Source: an uncultured Pelagibacteraceae bacterium
GTDB taxonomy: Bacteria; Pseudomonadota; Alphaproteobacteria; Pelagibacterales; Pelagibacteraceae
NCBI GenBank assembly: GCA_902598735.1
Contig: CACKCM010000003.1
Span: 1 to 64,000 of the forward strand
Direction: 5' to 3'
DNA length: 64,000 nt
Below the pieces are notes generated by a model. That model saw nothing but the letters and a program-made list of their open reading frames with translations, ran no database searches and was not told the origin of the DNA. A program made the position numbers and the translations under genes. This document shows, piece after piece, positions 1 to 8,933 of the stretch (within the stretch, counting starts at the first letter, position 1; the number at the start of each line of letters is the position of its first letter).

Positions 1-2
1 AC

Positions 3-392
3 AAGTATAACGCATCTAATAAGACTAAAGAGACCCTAAAAAAATTTTATAAAAATTTAATAAAACTTAAAAATGATAAAGAATTTTTTGAAAAAAATTT
101 AATTAAAAATATTTATTTAAATGGAAAAAATCATTTAATAGCTCTAAATTTGATAAACTTTTCAATAAATTCAAAAGTAAAAATAAATGATTTTACTAAA
201 ACTCTTAATAAAATTTTAAAAAATAAAGTACCTATATTTCCAATAGATGGCGAGACTCTTAAGCAAAGAGGGATGCAGGAGGGACAGATGCTAGGAAATG
301 TTTTAAAAACTTTAGAGAGAGAGTGGATAAATAATAATTTTAAAATTTCCAATGAAAGGGTCGAGGAGATAATAAAAGTAAATTCAAATTAA
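3..392 (+). CDS. cca: CCA tRNA nucleotidyltransferase, C-terminal part (cut by window start)
   Basis: An open frame runs from the first bases of the window without a start codon, so the 5' part lies outside. The visible 129 or so residues match the RNA-binding tail of the class II CCA-adding/poly(A) polymerase family, which adds or repairs the CCA end of tRNAs. The closing block, with VPIFPIDGETLKQRGMQEG followed by a G-x-x-L-x-x-LE-x-x-W helix, is the typical alphaproteobacterial ending of this family. The nucleotidyltransferase head with its catalytic Asp pair is not visible, so the call rests on the tail alone. The stop overlaps the greA stop on the other strand by 4 bp. Confidence 0.75.
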   Translation, partial: KYNASNKTKETLKKFYKNLIKLKNDKEFFEKNLIKNIYLNGKNHLIALNLINFSINSKVKINDFTKTLNKILKNKVPIFPIDGETLKQRGMQEGQMLGNVLKTLEREWINNNFKISNERVEEIIKVNSN

Positions 393-865
393 ATGTATTC
401 AACATCAAGAATTTCAAAGTTTCTTTCCCCAGATGGTGTTGTTACACTTATCATTTCGCCCTTATTTTTACCTATAAGAGCTTTCCCTATTGGACTTTTA
501 AAAAAAATTAAATTCTTTTTTATATCAGCTTCATCCTGGCCTACTAATCTATAAGAAATCTTTTTATCTGTTTCTAAATCTTGAACTTTTACGGTTGATC
601 CGAAAATAACTTTTCCATCATTTTCTATTTTAGTGACATCAATTACGTTCGCTCTCGCAATAATATCATTAATTGCAATTACCCTGCTCTCGATTAATGC
701 TTGTTGTTCTTTTGCTGCATGATATTCAGCGTTCTCTTTTAAATCTCCATGAGATCTTGCTTCAGCTATTGCTTCTACAATTTTTGGCCTCTGAATATTT
801 TTTAGATCTTCCAGTTCTGCTTTTAAATTTTGAAGACCGCTTATTGTAATTGGTTCTTTTTCCAT
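389..865 (-). CDS. greA: Transcription elongation factor GreA
   Basis: GreA rescues backtracked RNA polymerase by stimulating cleavage of the 3' end of the transcript through the polymerase secondary channel. The 158-residue protein has the usual size. It has an N-terminal coiled coil whose tip carries the acidic DLKENAEYHAAKEQ block, and a C-terminal FKBP-like domain with the SPIGKALIGKNKGE signature. I prefer the ATG at 865 over the upstream GTG at 877. It gives the family N-terminus MEKEPITISG, lies just after the hemF stop, and has a GGA-containing ribosome site a few bases upstream. The gene follows hemF in the same direction and is probably cotranscribed with trmL and hemF. Confidence 0.95.
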   Translation of the reverse strand: MEKEPITISGLQNLKAELEDLKNIQRPKIVEAIAEARSHGDLKENAEYHAAKEQQALIESRVIAINDIIARANVIDVTKIENDGKVIFGSTVKVQDLETDKKISYRLVGQDEADIKKNLIFFKSPIGKALIGKNKGEMISVTTPSGERNFEILDVEYI

Positions 866-867
866 AA

Positions 868-1692
868 CTATTTCCACTTTGCTTCAGGAGGAAGTGACAT
901 TAATATTGATTGAATATTTCCTCCCGAGTTTAGTCCAAACTTTGTGCCTCTATCATACAAAAGATTGAACTCTACATATCTACCCCGTTTGAAGAACTGT
1001 TTTTCTTTATCTTTTTTTGTCCATTTAAATTTTTCTTTCCTCTTTATAATTTTTTTTGAAATATTTATAAAAGAAAGACCGAGCTCTCTTACAAATTTAA
1101 AGTTTTTAATCCAATCTTTAGTTTCATAGTCAAAAAAAATACCACCAATACCTCTAGCTTCTTTTCTATGTGGTAAATAAAAATATTCATCACACCACTT
1201 TTTATACTTTTTATAATTTTTTTTATTTTGGACACATACTTTTTTTAATTCATCGTGTATCATTTTTTTTTCTTTAAGATCTTCATAACTTGGTGTTGCA
1301 TCCATTCCTCCACCAAACCACTCTTTAGAAGTTACTATAAACCTAGTGTTGAAATGTATCGCAGGCATTTTGGGGTTTCTCATATGAGCTACCACAGAAA
1401 CTCCTGAAGCCCAATATTTACCCTTTTTTTCAGCTCCTAATATTTTTGACCTAAATTGTTTAGGAAAAATTCCTGAAACAGTAGATTTATTAACTCCAAC
1501 TTTATCAAATATTTTCCCATTCGATAAGAGAAATGAAGTTCCTCCACCTTCATTTTTTTTATTTTTACTCCAATTTTTTTTTGAGAATTTCGCTTTATTC
1601 TTTTCAAGATATTCAAATTCTTTACAAATTTGAATTTGTAAATATGAAAACCAACTATCAGCCATTTTTTTTCTAAAGTCAGGTGTAATCAT
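868..1692 (-). CDS. hemF: Oxygen-dependent coproporphyrinogen III oxidase
   Basis: HemF performs the O2-dependent oxidative decarboxylation of coproporphyrinogen III to protoporphyrinogen IX in haem synthesis, in the cytosol. At 274 residues it is close to the family norm. Diagnostic blocks are present in order: GGGTSFLLSNGKIFDKVGVN, VVAHMRNPKMPAIHFNTRF with the conserved histidines, WFGGGMDATPSY, YLPHRKEARGIGGIFFDY, and the C-terminal RGRYVEFNLLYDRGTKFGL. Its oxygen dependence implies an aerobic host, in agreement with the bc1 genes nearby. The start overlaps the trmL stop by 4 bp, which suggests translational coupling. Confidence 0.96.
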   Translation of the reverse strand: MITPDFRKKMADSWFSYLQIQICKEFEYLEKNKAKFSKKNWSKNKKNEGGGTSFLLSNGKIFDKVGVNKSTVSGIFPKQFRSKILGAEKKGKYWASGVSVVAHMRNPKMPAIHFNTRFIVTSKEWFGGGMDATPSYEDLKEKKMIHDELKKVCVQNKKNYKKYKKWCDEYFYLPHRKEARGIGGIFFDYETKDWIKNFKFVRELGLSFINISKKIIKRKEKFKWTKKDKEKQFFKRGRYVEFNLLYDRGTKFGLNSGGNIQSILMSLPPEAKWK

Positions 1693-2138
1693 TTAAGTAA
1701 ATTATTTTGCCTTAAAGCTTCAGCAGCTACTATCGCAACACTCATTGCGACATTTAGAGATCTAGTTTTTTTGTTCATAGGAATTTTTATTTTATTTTTA
1801 AGCATTCGATGTATTTCTGCTGGAACACCAGCGCTTTCTCTTCCAAATAAAAGCATATCATTTTTTTTAAACCTAAATTTATGATATAATTTTTTTGCCT
1901 TAGTTGTCATTAAAACAATTCTTGATTTTCTATATTTTTTTTTGAATGTCTCGAAGTCATTATGTCGAACGATCTTACTTAATCCAGCATAATCCATAAC
2001 CACTCTTTTAAATCTGCTGTCGTTTAAATTAAAACCACACGGCTCTATCAAGTGAATATTCAAATTCAGGCAGGCTCCTAGCCTGATTATTGCTGCAGTA
2101 TTTTGAGGGATATCAGGCTTGTAAAGTACTATGTGCAT
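1689..2138 (-). CDS. trmL: tRNA (cytidine/uridine-34 2'-O)-methyltransferase TrmL
   Basis: This SPOUT-superfamily methyltransferase modifies the wobble nucleotide of certain tRNA-Leu species. The 149-residue size is typical of the minimal SPOUT enzymes. The N-terminal block MHIVLYKPDIPQNTAAIIRL and the trefoil-knot SAM-binding blocks LLFGRESAGVPAEI and LNVAMSVAIVAAEALRQ are all present. It heads the minus-strand trmL-hemF-greA run and is divergent from petA, with 89 bp between the starts that must hold promoters for both directions. I could not fix a convincing -35/-10 pair there. Confidence 0.92.
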   Translation of the reverse strand: MHIVLYKPDIPQNTAAIIRLGACLNLNIHLIEPCGFNLNDSRFKRVVMDYAGLSKIVRHNDFETFKKKYRKSRIVLMTTKAKKLYHKFRFKKNDMLLFGRESAGVPAEIHRMLKNKIKIPMNKKTRSLNVAMSVAIVAAEALRQNNLLK

Positions 2139-2227
2139 TATTTAAGCTTAATTTATGTGTCATTCTGACCCTAGAAATCTTTAAAATATGGTTTTATCTA
2201 ATAATTATATTATAAGCACTTAAATAA

Positions 2228-2749
2228 ATGAGCAAAGAAGAAAAAAAAGTTAATAGAAGAGATTTTTTATTTACAGCTAGTTATACAGTAGGAGCAGTAG
2301 GAGTTGGAGCGGTTATTTGGCCAATGATTGACCAAATGAATCCAGATAAAGCTCAACAAGCTTTAGCAACTACAGAAGTTGACATTAGTAGTATAGAACC
2401 TGGTAAGTCTATTACTGTTTTATGGAGAGGTAAGCCAATATTTATAAAAAAAAGAACTTCAGAAGAAATAGCTGAGGCCAGGGCGGTGAAATTGGACGAT
2501 TTGCCTGATCCTCAAAAAGATGAAGATAGAGTAAAAGAGGGTAAGGATGAATGGTTAGTCATGTTAGGAGTTTGTACACATCTTGGATGTGTGCCTTTAA
2601 AAAATAAAGGTGATTTTAATGGTTGGTTTTGTCCTTGTCATGGTTCACACTATGATGTATCTGGCAGAATAAGAAAGGGACCAGCGCCAACAAACATGGA
2701 GATACCGAAGTTCGAATTTGTTGACAGTAATACAATAAAGATTGGTTAA
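2228..2749 (+). CDS. petA: Ubiquinol-cytochrome c reductase, Rieske iron-sulfur subunit
   Basis: This subunit takes an electron from ubiquinol at the Qo site of complex III and passes it to cytochrome c1. Residues 10-11 form a twin-arginine (NRRDFLF) followed by a membrane helix, as in Tat-exported Rieske proteins that keep their anchor. The 2Fe-2S ligands are visible as C116-x-H118 in the CTHLGC box and C135-x-x-H138 in the CPCHGS box; the two remaining box cysteines, C121 and C137, form the structural disulfide. Length (173) is normal. It is the first gene of petABC, 6 bp from petB. No good Shine-Dalgarno precedes the ATG. Confidence 0.97.
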   Translation: MSKEEKKVNRRDFLFTASYTVGAVGVGAVIWPMIDQMNPDKAQQALATTEVDISSIEPGKSITVLWRGKPIFIKKRTSEEIAEARAVKLDDLPDPQKDEDRVKEGKDEWLVMLGVCTHLGCVPLKNKGDFNGWFCPCHGSHYDVSGRIRKGPAPTNMEIPKFEFVDSNTIKIG

Positions 2750-2755
2750 GAAATT

Positions 2756-4015
2756 ATGAGTGAACACGAATACGTACCGAAATCTAAAGCAGCTAAATGG
2801 TTTAACGACCGTTTGCCATTGCTTACTCTTGGAGCACACCTTACTGATTATCCTACTCCAAAAAATTTAAATTATTGGTGGACCTTTGGTGGAATTCTAA
2901 CTTTTTGTTTAATCACCCAAATAGTTACAGGAATTGTTTTAGCAATGCATTACGTCGCTCATGCAGATTTAGCTTTTGCGAGTGTAGAACACATAATGAG
3001 AGATGTAAATTATGGCTGGCTAATAAGATATATTCATAGCAATGGTGCATCTATGTTTTTCCTAGCAGTTTATATTCACATTTTTAGGTCTTTATTTTAT
3101 GGATCATATAAATCACCAAGAGAAGTAATCTGGATAATTGGTCTAATGATTTATTTATTGATGATGGCAGCAGCTTTCATGGGTTATGTTTTGCCTTGGG
3201 GTCAAATGAGTTTCTGGGGCGCTACAGTAATAACTAATTTATTTAGTGCGATCCCATTAGTTGGAGATAGTATAACAACTTGGTTATGGGGAGCATATTC
3301 TGTAGATAATCCAACACTTAACAGATTCTTCAGTTTACATTATTTAATTCCGTTTTTAATTTTAGGATTAGTAGTTTTGCACATTTGGGCTTTACATGTT
3401 CCAGGTAATAATAATCCTGTAGGTATTGATATAAAGAAACCTTCAAAAGATACAGTTCCATTTCATCCTTATATAACAATTAAAGACGCTTTCGCACTTC
3501 TAGTCTTTATGATTATATTTGCTGGATTTGTTTTCTTTACACCAAATGTTTTAGGACATTCTGATAATTACATTCCAGCTAACCCATTAGTCACCCCTGC
3601 ACATATTGTGCCTGAATGGTATTTGCTTCCTTTCTATGCAATTTTAAGATCAGTGCCTGACAAACTAGGAGGCGTTATTTTAATGTTTAGTGCGATTTTT
3701 ATTTTGTTCGTTCTACCTTGGTTAGACACATCAAAAGTTAGATCGGCTGTTTTTAGACCGATTTATAGACAGTTCTTTTGGATATTAGTAATAGACGTTC
3801 TAATGCTTGGTTACGTTGGTGCGATGCCAGCTGAAGGAATTTATTTAGTATTAGCTAGAGTGGGAACTATTTATTATTTCTTACATTTTATAGTAGTTAT
3901 GCCTGTTGTTGGTTATTTGGAAAAAACGGATCCGATTCCTATGAGCATCTCCGAGCCAGTATTAACCGGAGGAGCAGAACCATCTTTAGCTAGGAAGGTT
4001 AATGATAAAGTCTAA
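2756..4015 (+). CDS. petB: Cytochrome b of the bc1 complex
   Basis: Cytochrome b is the membrane core of complex III, holding haems bL and bH and both quinone sites. The four haem ligands are seen as H94/H108 and H195/H209, each pair separated by 14 residues. The Qo-site PEWY motif is at 286-289. The protein is 419 residues with about eight hydrophobic helices, the full-length proteobacterial form rather than the split b6/subunit IV form. It overlaps petC by 14 bp, so translation of the two is probably coupled. Confidence 0.97.
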   Translation: MSEHEYVPKSKAAKWFNDRLPLLTLGAHLTDYPTPKNLNYWWTFGGILTFCLITQIVTGIVLAMHYVAHADLAFASVEHIMRDVNYGWLIRYIHSNGASMFFLAVYIHIFRSLFYGSYKSPREVIWIIGLMIYLLMMAAAFMGYVLPWGQMSFWGATVITNLFSAIPLVGDSITTWLWGAYSVDNPTLNRFFSLHYLIPFLILGLVVLHIWALHVPGNNNPVGIDIKKPSKDTVPFHPYITIKDAFALLVFMIIFAGFVFFTPNVLGHSDNYIPANPLVTPAHIVPEWYLLPFYAILRSVPDKLGGVILMFSAIFILFVLPWLDTSKVRSAVFRPIYRQFFWILVIDVLMLGYVGAMPAEGIYLVLARVGTIYYFLHFIVVMPVVGYLEKTDPIPMSISEPVLTGGAEPSLARKVNDKV

Positions 4016-4784
4016 TATAAAACTTCTCGTTTTATCTTTTTTGTTACTTATCTCACTTAGACCACTACAAAGCGCTGAAATGGTTGATCCAATTAAAGTG
4101 GATTGGAGTTTTAAAGGTTTAACAGGAACCTTCGATAGAGCGTCACTACAAAGAGGTTTTCAAGTTTATAAAGAAGTCTGTGCTTCTTGCCATTCAATGC
4201 AATATCTTAGCTATAGAAATCTAGGAGAACCTGGTGGACCTGAATTTTCAGAACAAGAAGTAAAAGCGATTGCAGCTAGTTTCGAAATAGAGGATGGTCC
4301 AGACTCTCAAGGAGAAATGTTTACTCGACCAGGAAAACCTTCAGATAAATTTAAGAGCCCATACCCTAATGTTCAGGCAGCAACAGCTGCAAATGGTGGG
4401 GCATACCCACCTGATATGTCAGTTTTAGTCAAAGCAAGAAAAGGAGGAGCCAATTACATTTATTCAGTTCTTGTTGGCTACGAAGACCCTCCCCCAGGTG
4501 TAACTCTTGATGACGGTGTTTATTACAATAAATATATGGCCGGTAATAAAATTAAAATGCCAAATAATTTAATGGATGGATTAGTTGAATATGCAGATGG
4601 CACGGAATCCACTGTTGATCAAATGGCCAAAGATGTAACAACTTTTTTGGCTTGGGCTGCTGAGCCAGAACTTGAAGAGAGACATAAAACTGGTGTAAAA
4701 GTAATTATTTATTTAGTACTTTTAACAATTCTTGTTTATTTAAGCATGAAAAAAATATGGTCAAGGATTGACTCTGAAGTATAA
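4002..4784 (+). CDS. petC: Cytochrome c1 of the bc1 complex
   Basis: Cytochrome c1 accepts electrons from the Rieske centre and delivers them to soluble cytochrome c. There is an N-terminal signal peptide ending near LQSAEM, a single haem-binding CASCH motif (C60, C63, H64), a KMP segment that can supply the Met ligand, and a C-terminal membrane anchor followed by basic residues. The ATG has a clear AGGAAGG ribosome site inside the end of petB. The 3' end overlaps the opposing ychF 3' end by 24 bp with no terminator hairpin visible. Confidence 0.96.
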   Translation: MIKSNIKLLVLSFLLLISLRPLQSAEMVDPIKVDWSFKGLTGTFDRASLQRGFQVYKEVCASCHSMQYLSYRNLGEPGGPEFSEQEVKAIAASFEIEDGPDSQGEMFTRPGKPSDKFKSPYPNVQAATAANGGAYPPDMSVLVKARKGGANYIYSVLVGYEDPPPGVTLDDGVYYNKYMAGNKIKMPNNLMDGLVEYADGTESTVDQMAKDVTTFLAWAAEPELEERHKTGVKVIIYLVLLTILVYLSMKKIWSRIDSEV

Positions 4785-5832
4785 AACATCACCATCTTTT
4801 ACAATATAATCTTTTCCTTCAATTCTTAACTTTCCATTTTCTTTACATTTTTCTGCACTACCATATTTTATAAAATCTTCACAAGATACAGCCTCCGCCC
4901 TGATAAAGTTTTTTTCAAAATCGGTATGAATGACACTAGCTGCTTTTGGGGCAATAGTATTTTTTCTTACTGTCCAAGCTCTACTTTCCTCAGGGCCTGA
5001 AGTAAAAAAAGTATCTAATTTTAAAAGATCATATCCTTCTTTAATCAATTGATTTAATCCAGTTTTATTTAAACCTATGTCCTGCATAAAAGCCTCTTTT
5101 TCATTCTTATCTAAACCCGAAAGCTGGTCTTCTATGTCAGCACAGATTTTTATTATTTTTTCATTAGGATATTTGTTTTGTATTTCCTCGGTATATTGAT
5201 TTCCTTTAGACAAATTCTCTTCATCTACATTACATACAATTATTTTAGGTTTAATACTTAATAGACCTATACTAGATAAAAATTTATTTTCTTCTTCATT
5301 ATTTATCTTTACTTCTTGATTTTTATCAAGCTGATTTAATTTTTCTTCTAAAATCTTTATTTCTTTATCCTCAAGAAGTTTTTTTTTACCCTTTTCAAGT
5401 TTTTTTTTGAACAATATCCAGGTCAGACAAAACTATTTCTGTCTTAATAGTTTCTAAATCACTTGAAGGGCTTATTTTTGAATTTACGTGGGTAATTTTT
5501 TCTGAGTCGAAGCACCTCACTAAATGTATTATCGCATCTACTTCTCTTATATGTGAAAGAAATTTATTGCCAAGACCCTCACCTTTTGATGCACCCTTAA
5601 CTAAGCCAGCTATGTCAACAAAAGTTATGTTTGTATAAATCTTTTTTTTTGAACTTGAAAGCTTAGCTAATTGATCTAATCTTTCATCAACTACGTCAAC
5701 AATACCAATATTGGGATCAATAGTGCAGAAAGGAAAATTTGCTGCCTCAGCATTTTTAGAGGCAGTTAAGGCGTTAAATAAAGTTGATTTACCTACATTC
5801 GGCAATCCAACTATTCCACACTTAAATCCCAT
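4761..5832 (-). pseudogene. ychF: Redox-regulated ATPase/GTPase YchF, split by a one-base frameshift
   Basis: YchF is an Obg-related, ribosome-associated P-loop NTPase (OLA1 family) that prefers ATP. The upstream part (5395-5832, 145 codons) has the P-loop GLPNVGKST, the FPFCTIDPN block, the [17 protein letters not shown] switch region and the HLVRCF block. It ends with VQKKT and TGA. The downstream part (4761-5414, 217 codons) continues with [11 protein letters not shown], the CNVDE base-recognition motif, a coiled coil and a TGS domain ending [16 protein letters not shown]. Together they give about the normal 363 residues. The break lies in nine A's (T's at 5400-5408 on the plus strand); eight A's would restore one frame. 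Everything else is conserved, so an assembly indel, a very recent mutation or slippage rescue is more likely than an old pseudogene. Confidence 0.88.
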
Positions 5833-6394
5833 TTAGGTTTTGATTAACTTTGCTAGAAAATAAATCCATTTTCTTGTCAATGAGCGTAGGTATTTGTTTT
5901 ACAATATTTTCAGTAATTTCTTTGATTTTCTCCTCTTCATCTTCTTTAAAATCTTCGAGAACGTGATTATTAACTTTCTTTTTTTGTTTTGGATGACCTA
6001 TTCCTATACGAACTCTGGAATATTCCTTTCCTATAAATTTGTCTATCGATTCAATACCATTATGACCAGCACTGCTCCCTCCAAACTTTGCTTTAATTTT
6101 CCCAAAATCAATATCCATATCATCATGAAATACAATGACGTCTTTTGCGTCAATTTTAAAATAATCTATTAACTCCTTTATAGCAGTTCCAGAATTATTC
6201 ATGAAAGTTAATGGCTTAATTGCATAAATTTTTTTCTCTTCAATATTTCCAGTTGTAAGTAAACCTTTAAACTTTGGCTTTTGCTTTGATAATTTAAAAT
6301 GTAAATTTATGGCATCAATAATTTTAAAGCCAATGTTGTGTCTAGTATTAGTATAGTTAGAGCCTGGATTTCCTAATCCAACAAGTAAAAGCAT
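5822..6394 (-). CDS. pth: Peptidyl-tRNA hydrolase
   Basis: Pth releases tRNA from peptidyl-tRNA that dropped off the ribosome. The 190-residue protein has the N-terminal [20 protein letters not shown] block with the catalytic His, the [10 protein letters not shown] block, the [13 protein letters not shown] block with the conserved Asp, and the [10 protein letters not shown] block. It overlaps the start of ychF by 11 bp and sits 5 bp after rplY, the usual alphaproteobacterial rplY-pth-ychF order. Confidence 0.96.
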   Translation of the reverse strand: MLLLVGLGNPGSNYTNTRHNIGFKIIDAINLHFKLSKQKPKFKGLLTTGNIEEKKIYAIKPLTFMNNSGTAIKELIDYFKIDAKDVIVFHDDMDIDFGKIKAKFGGSSAGHNGIESIDKFIGKEYSRVRIGIGHPKQKKKVNNHVLEDFKEDEEEKIKEITENIVKQIPTLIDKKMDLFSSKVNQNLNGI

Positions 6395-6399
6395 ATTAA

Positions 6400-7152
6400 T
6401 TATTTCTTTTCAGCAGGTTTTTTTTCGTCAGGTTTTTTATCAGTAGATTTTTTGTCAGTAGATCCTTCTTTAGCTTTATCATCTTTTTTAGCTGGATCTC
6501 CCTCTTTCGCTGCCGCCTCTGCTCCTTCGGCAGGTGCTTCGCCTTCTGCGCCCTCAGCCGGTGTTTCTTCAGCAGGCTTCTCTGGCTCTTTAATTACAGT
6601 CGGAGCAGCTACTGTTGCAACTACGAAATCACGATCTGTAATAGTTGGTATTACATTTTCTGGAAGCTTAACCGAAGAAATTTTTATACTAGTACCAATA
6701 TCAGTTCCTGCTAAATCTACAATAATTTCATCCGGAATAATCTCAGCTGGACATTTTAGCTCAACTTTTCTTCTTACGATATTTAAAACTCCACCTCTTT
6801 TAAGCCCTGGGGAGTCAGGATGATTTATAAATTTAACTGGTATTTCTAAAATAATTTTTTTTCCAGTTACAATTCTCATAAAATCAATATGAATTGGTTC
6901 CTCCGAAACTACGTCATAAGCCACCTCTCTAGGAATAACTTTTTCTTTTTTACCGTTTAAATCTAATTCTAAAACTTTTGATAAAAATGTTTCTGAATTG
7001 ATTAAATTGAAAATTTCTTTTTTAATTACAGAGATATTTTGATTAGAATCTTTACCACCGTATAATATAGCTGGTATTAGACCTTGGGCTCTCAATTTAT
7101 TATTTGAGCCAGTTGACAAGTTTTCTCGTTTTAAAGCTTTTAGATTACTCAT
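6400..7152 (-). CDS. rplY: 50S ribosomal protein bL25, CTC-type with charged tail
   Basis: bL25 binds 5S rRNA in the large subunit. The N-terminal RNA-binding domain is visible as LRAQGLIPAILYGG, followed by the TL5/CTC second domain (about residues 95-185). The last 60 or so residues are a low-complexity tail of Ala, Glu, Pro, Gly, then Lys and Asp (repeats of PAEGAEG and DKK). DNA encoding the tail (roughly 6410-6590) is visibly richer in G and C than its surroundings. It is followed by pth in the same operon. Confidence 0.95.
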   Translation of the reverse strand: MSNLKALKRENLSTGSNNKLRAQGLIPAILYGGKDSNQNISVIKKEIFNLINSETFLSKVLELDLNGKKEKVIPREVAYDVVSEEPIHIDFMRIVTGKKIILEIPVKFINHPDSPGLKRGGVLNIVRRKVELKCPAEIIPDEIIVDLAGTDIGTSIKISSVKLPENVIPTITDRDFVVATVAAPTVIKEPEKPAEETPAEGAEGEAPAEGAEAAAKEGDPAKKDDKAKEGSTDKKSTDKKPDEKKPAEKK

Positions 7153-7201
7153 AAATTATCGAAAAAGGGTATATAACCCATGATCTTAATCAAAACAAGT
7201 G

Positions 7202-8134
7202 TTAATTGAATAAATCAGACACTGAATTTGAATTTGCTATTCTTTTTATTGCTTCAGACATTAGGGAAGATATTGATAAAACCTCAATTTTGCTATTATT
7301 ATGAATTTTATTTGTATTATCAATTGTATCTGTGACTATTAGTTTCTTTATCTTAGAATTTTTGATTTTTTTTGCCGCATCTCCACTCAGAACTCCATGA
7401 GAAATAAAAACATAAACTTCATTAGCCCCATTTTTTTTTAATGCGTCAACTGCATTAACTATTGTACCCCCGCTATCAATTATATCGTCAACAATAATAC
7501 ATGTTTTATTTTTTACCTCTCCTAATATATTCATTACTTCAGACTTTCCCGGAGCAGGTCTTCTTTTATCTATAATTGCAAGGTCAGCTTTTATTCTATT
7601 TGCTAGATCTCTAGTTCTAGCCACACCGCCTACATCAGGTGAAACGCAAATTAATTTTTTGTTATTTAATTTTTTTTTAATATATTTTGCAAATAGAGGA
7701 GCAGTGTATAAATTATCCACTGGCATATCAAAAAATCCTTGAATTTGTCCTGCATGTAAGTCTACCGTTACAACTCTTGTAGCACCAGCATTCGTGATTA
7801 AATTTGCCATTACTTTAGCAGATATGGAAGTCCTCGGAGCGACTTTTCTATCTTGTCTAGCGTATCCAAAATAAGGGATAACTGCTGTAATTGTTTTAGC
7901 TGATGATCTTTTTAACGCATCAATTACTAATAACAACTCCATTATATTGTCATTAGCTGGATGAGAAGTGGACTGAACTACAAAAACACTGTTACCTCTA
8001 ATGTTTTCATTTATTTCAATATAAATTTCTCCATCAGCAAATCTTCTAATATTTGTGTTAATTAATTTTAGTTTTAGGTTTTTTGCTATACTCTTGCTGA
8101 GTTTTAAATTGCTTGTTCCAGAAAGAATTTTCAT
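7202..8134 (-). CDS. prs: Ribose-phosphate pyrophosphokinase (PRPP synthetase)
   Basis: Prs makes PRPP from ribose 5-phosphate and ATP for purine, pyrimidine, His, Trp and NAD synthesis. Typical blocks are IRRFADGEIYIEI, VVQSTSHPANDNIMELLL, PYFGYARQDRKVAPR (catalytic loop), DLHAGQIQGFF, and the PRPP-binding loop VDDIIDSGGTIVNAV. I start it at the ATG at 8134 (MKILSGTSN), seven codons inside the longest frame, because this matches the family N-terminus; length is then 310. It precedes rplY by about 50 bp in the same direction. Confidence 0.96.
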   Translation of the reverse strand: MKILSGTSNLKLSKSIAKNLKLKLINTNIRRFADGEIYIEINENIRGNSVFVVQSTSHPANDNIMELLLVIDALKRSSAKTITAVIPYFGYARQDRKVAPRTSISAKVMANLITNAGATRVVTVDLHAGQIQGFFDMPVDNLYTAPLFAKYIKKKLNNKKLICVSPDVGGVARTRDLANRIKADLAIIDKRRPAPGKSEVMNILGEVKNKTCIIVDDIIDSGGTIVNAVDALKKNGANEVYVFISHGVLSGDAAKKIKNSKIKKLIVTDTIDNTNKIHNNSKIEVLSISSLMSEAIKRIANSNSVSDLFN

Positions 8135-8180
8135 GAAATAATTAAATTTATACAATTATTTAAGCATCTTTTCAAATTAA

Positions 8181-8933
8181 TTAAATTAATTTAATAACAG
8201 ATATACATCTTCCATAATCTATTTGCTTCAATTTACAGGATCTTCTATAGCTAAAAAAATTATTTTTTTCTTTAAAAGTATCTTTATTTATATGATCAAC
8301 TGAAACTCCTTGATCTATTAGCTTATCAGATACATATTTTCTAAGGTCAAATAATTTTTTTTTCCTACGTATTTGAGAAAAATATTTTTTATTTCTTTTT
8401 GATTCTTTTAAAAATAGTTTGTAAAATTTTAAATCAACTTCATAGCTGTCTCTACCTATGCACGGCCCGATAGTTGCAAATATTTTGCTATTTGTACTTA
8501 ACTTTTTAATTTTGTTAATTGTTTTTTTTATAATATTATTAATAGCTCCTTTCCATCCAGCATGTATACATCCTATAAGTTCCTTATTCATTTCGTAGAC
8601 TAAAATTGGAACACAGTCGGCAGTTACTACCCCTAAAGCAACATCTTTCAATTTAGTAATCATCGCATCAGAAATAATTTTTGTTTTTAGATTATATTTA
8701 TTAATTTCTACAACCTTATTGCTATGAGTTTGATGCATTAAAATTAATTTATTTTCTTTTACTTTTATTTTTTTAGAAACATACTTTAAATTTTTTAAAA
8801 CATTTATTTTTTTATCTTCTGAACCCCGACCACAGTTCAATCCTTTATATAAACCTGTGGAATAGCCACCTTTTCTTGAAAAAAAATAATGATTTATATT
8901 TTTAAATTTTGATAATTTTTTTGATTTAAACAT
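8181..8933 (-). CDS. pgeF: Purine nucleoside phosphorylase / peptidoglycan editing factor PgeF (YfiH, DUF152)
   Basis: The YfiH/LACC1 family was first called polyphenol oxidase and is now tied to purine nucleoside metabolism and, in E. coli, to removing mis-incorporated serine from peptidoglycan precursors. The zinc-site blocks are present: LMHQTHSNKVVEI with its histidine, VVTADCVPILVYE with the conserved Cys, and GCIHAGWKGAINNII. The 250-residue length is normal. It abuts the MidA-like gene with no gap and lies downstream of lgt, a common alphaproteobacterial trio. The exact substrate here cannot be told from sequence. Confidence 0.9.
   Translation of the reverse strand: MFKSKKLSKFKNINHYFFSRKGGYSTGLYKGLNCGRGSEDKKINVLKNLKYVSKKIKVKENKLILMHQTHSNKVVEINKYNLKTKIISDAMITKLKDVALGVVTADCVPILVYEMNKELIGCIHAGWKGAINNIIKKTINKIKKLSTNSKIFATIGPCIGRDSYEVDLKFYKLFLKESKRNKKYFSQIRRKKKLFDLRKYVSDKLIDQGVSVDHINKDTFKEKNNFFSYRRSCKLKQIDYGRCISVIKLI

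Noticed and set aside
6452..6823. 123-codon plus-strand open frame rich in Ser, Ala, Pro and Gly
   Set aside because: It is the antisense of the repetitive bL25 tail and exists only because that tail avoids certain codons. No family features.
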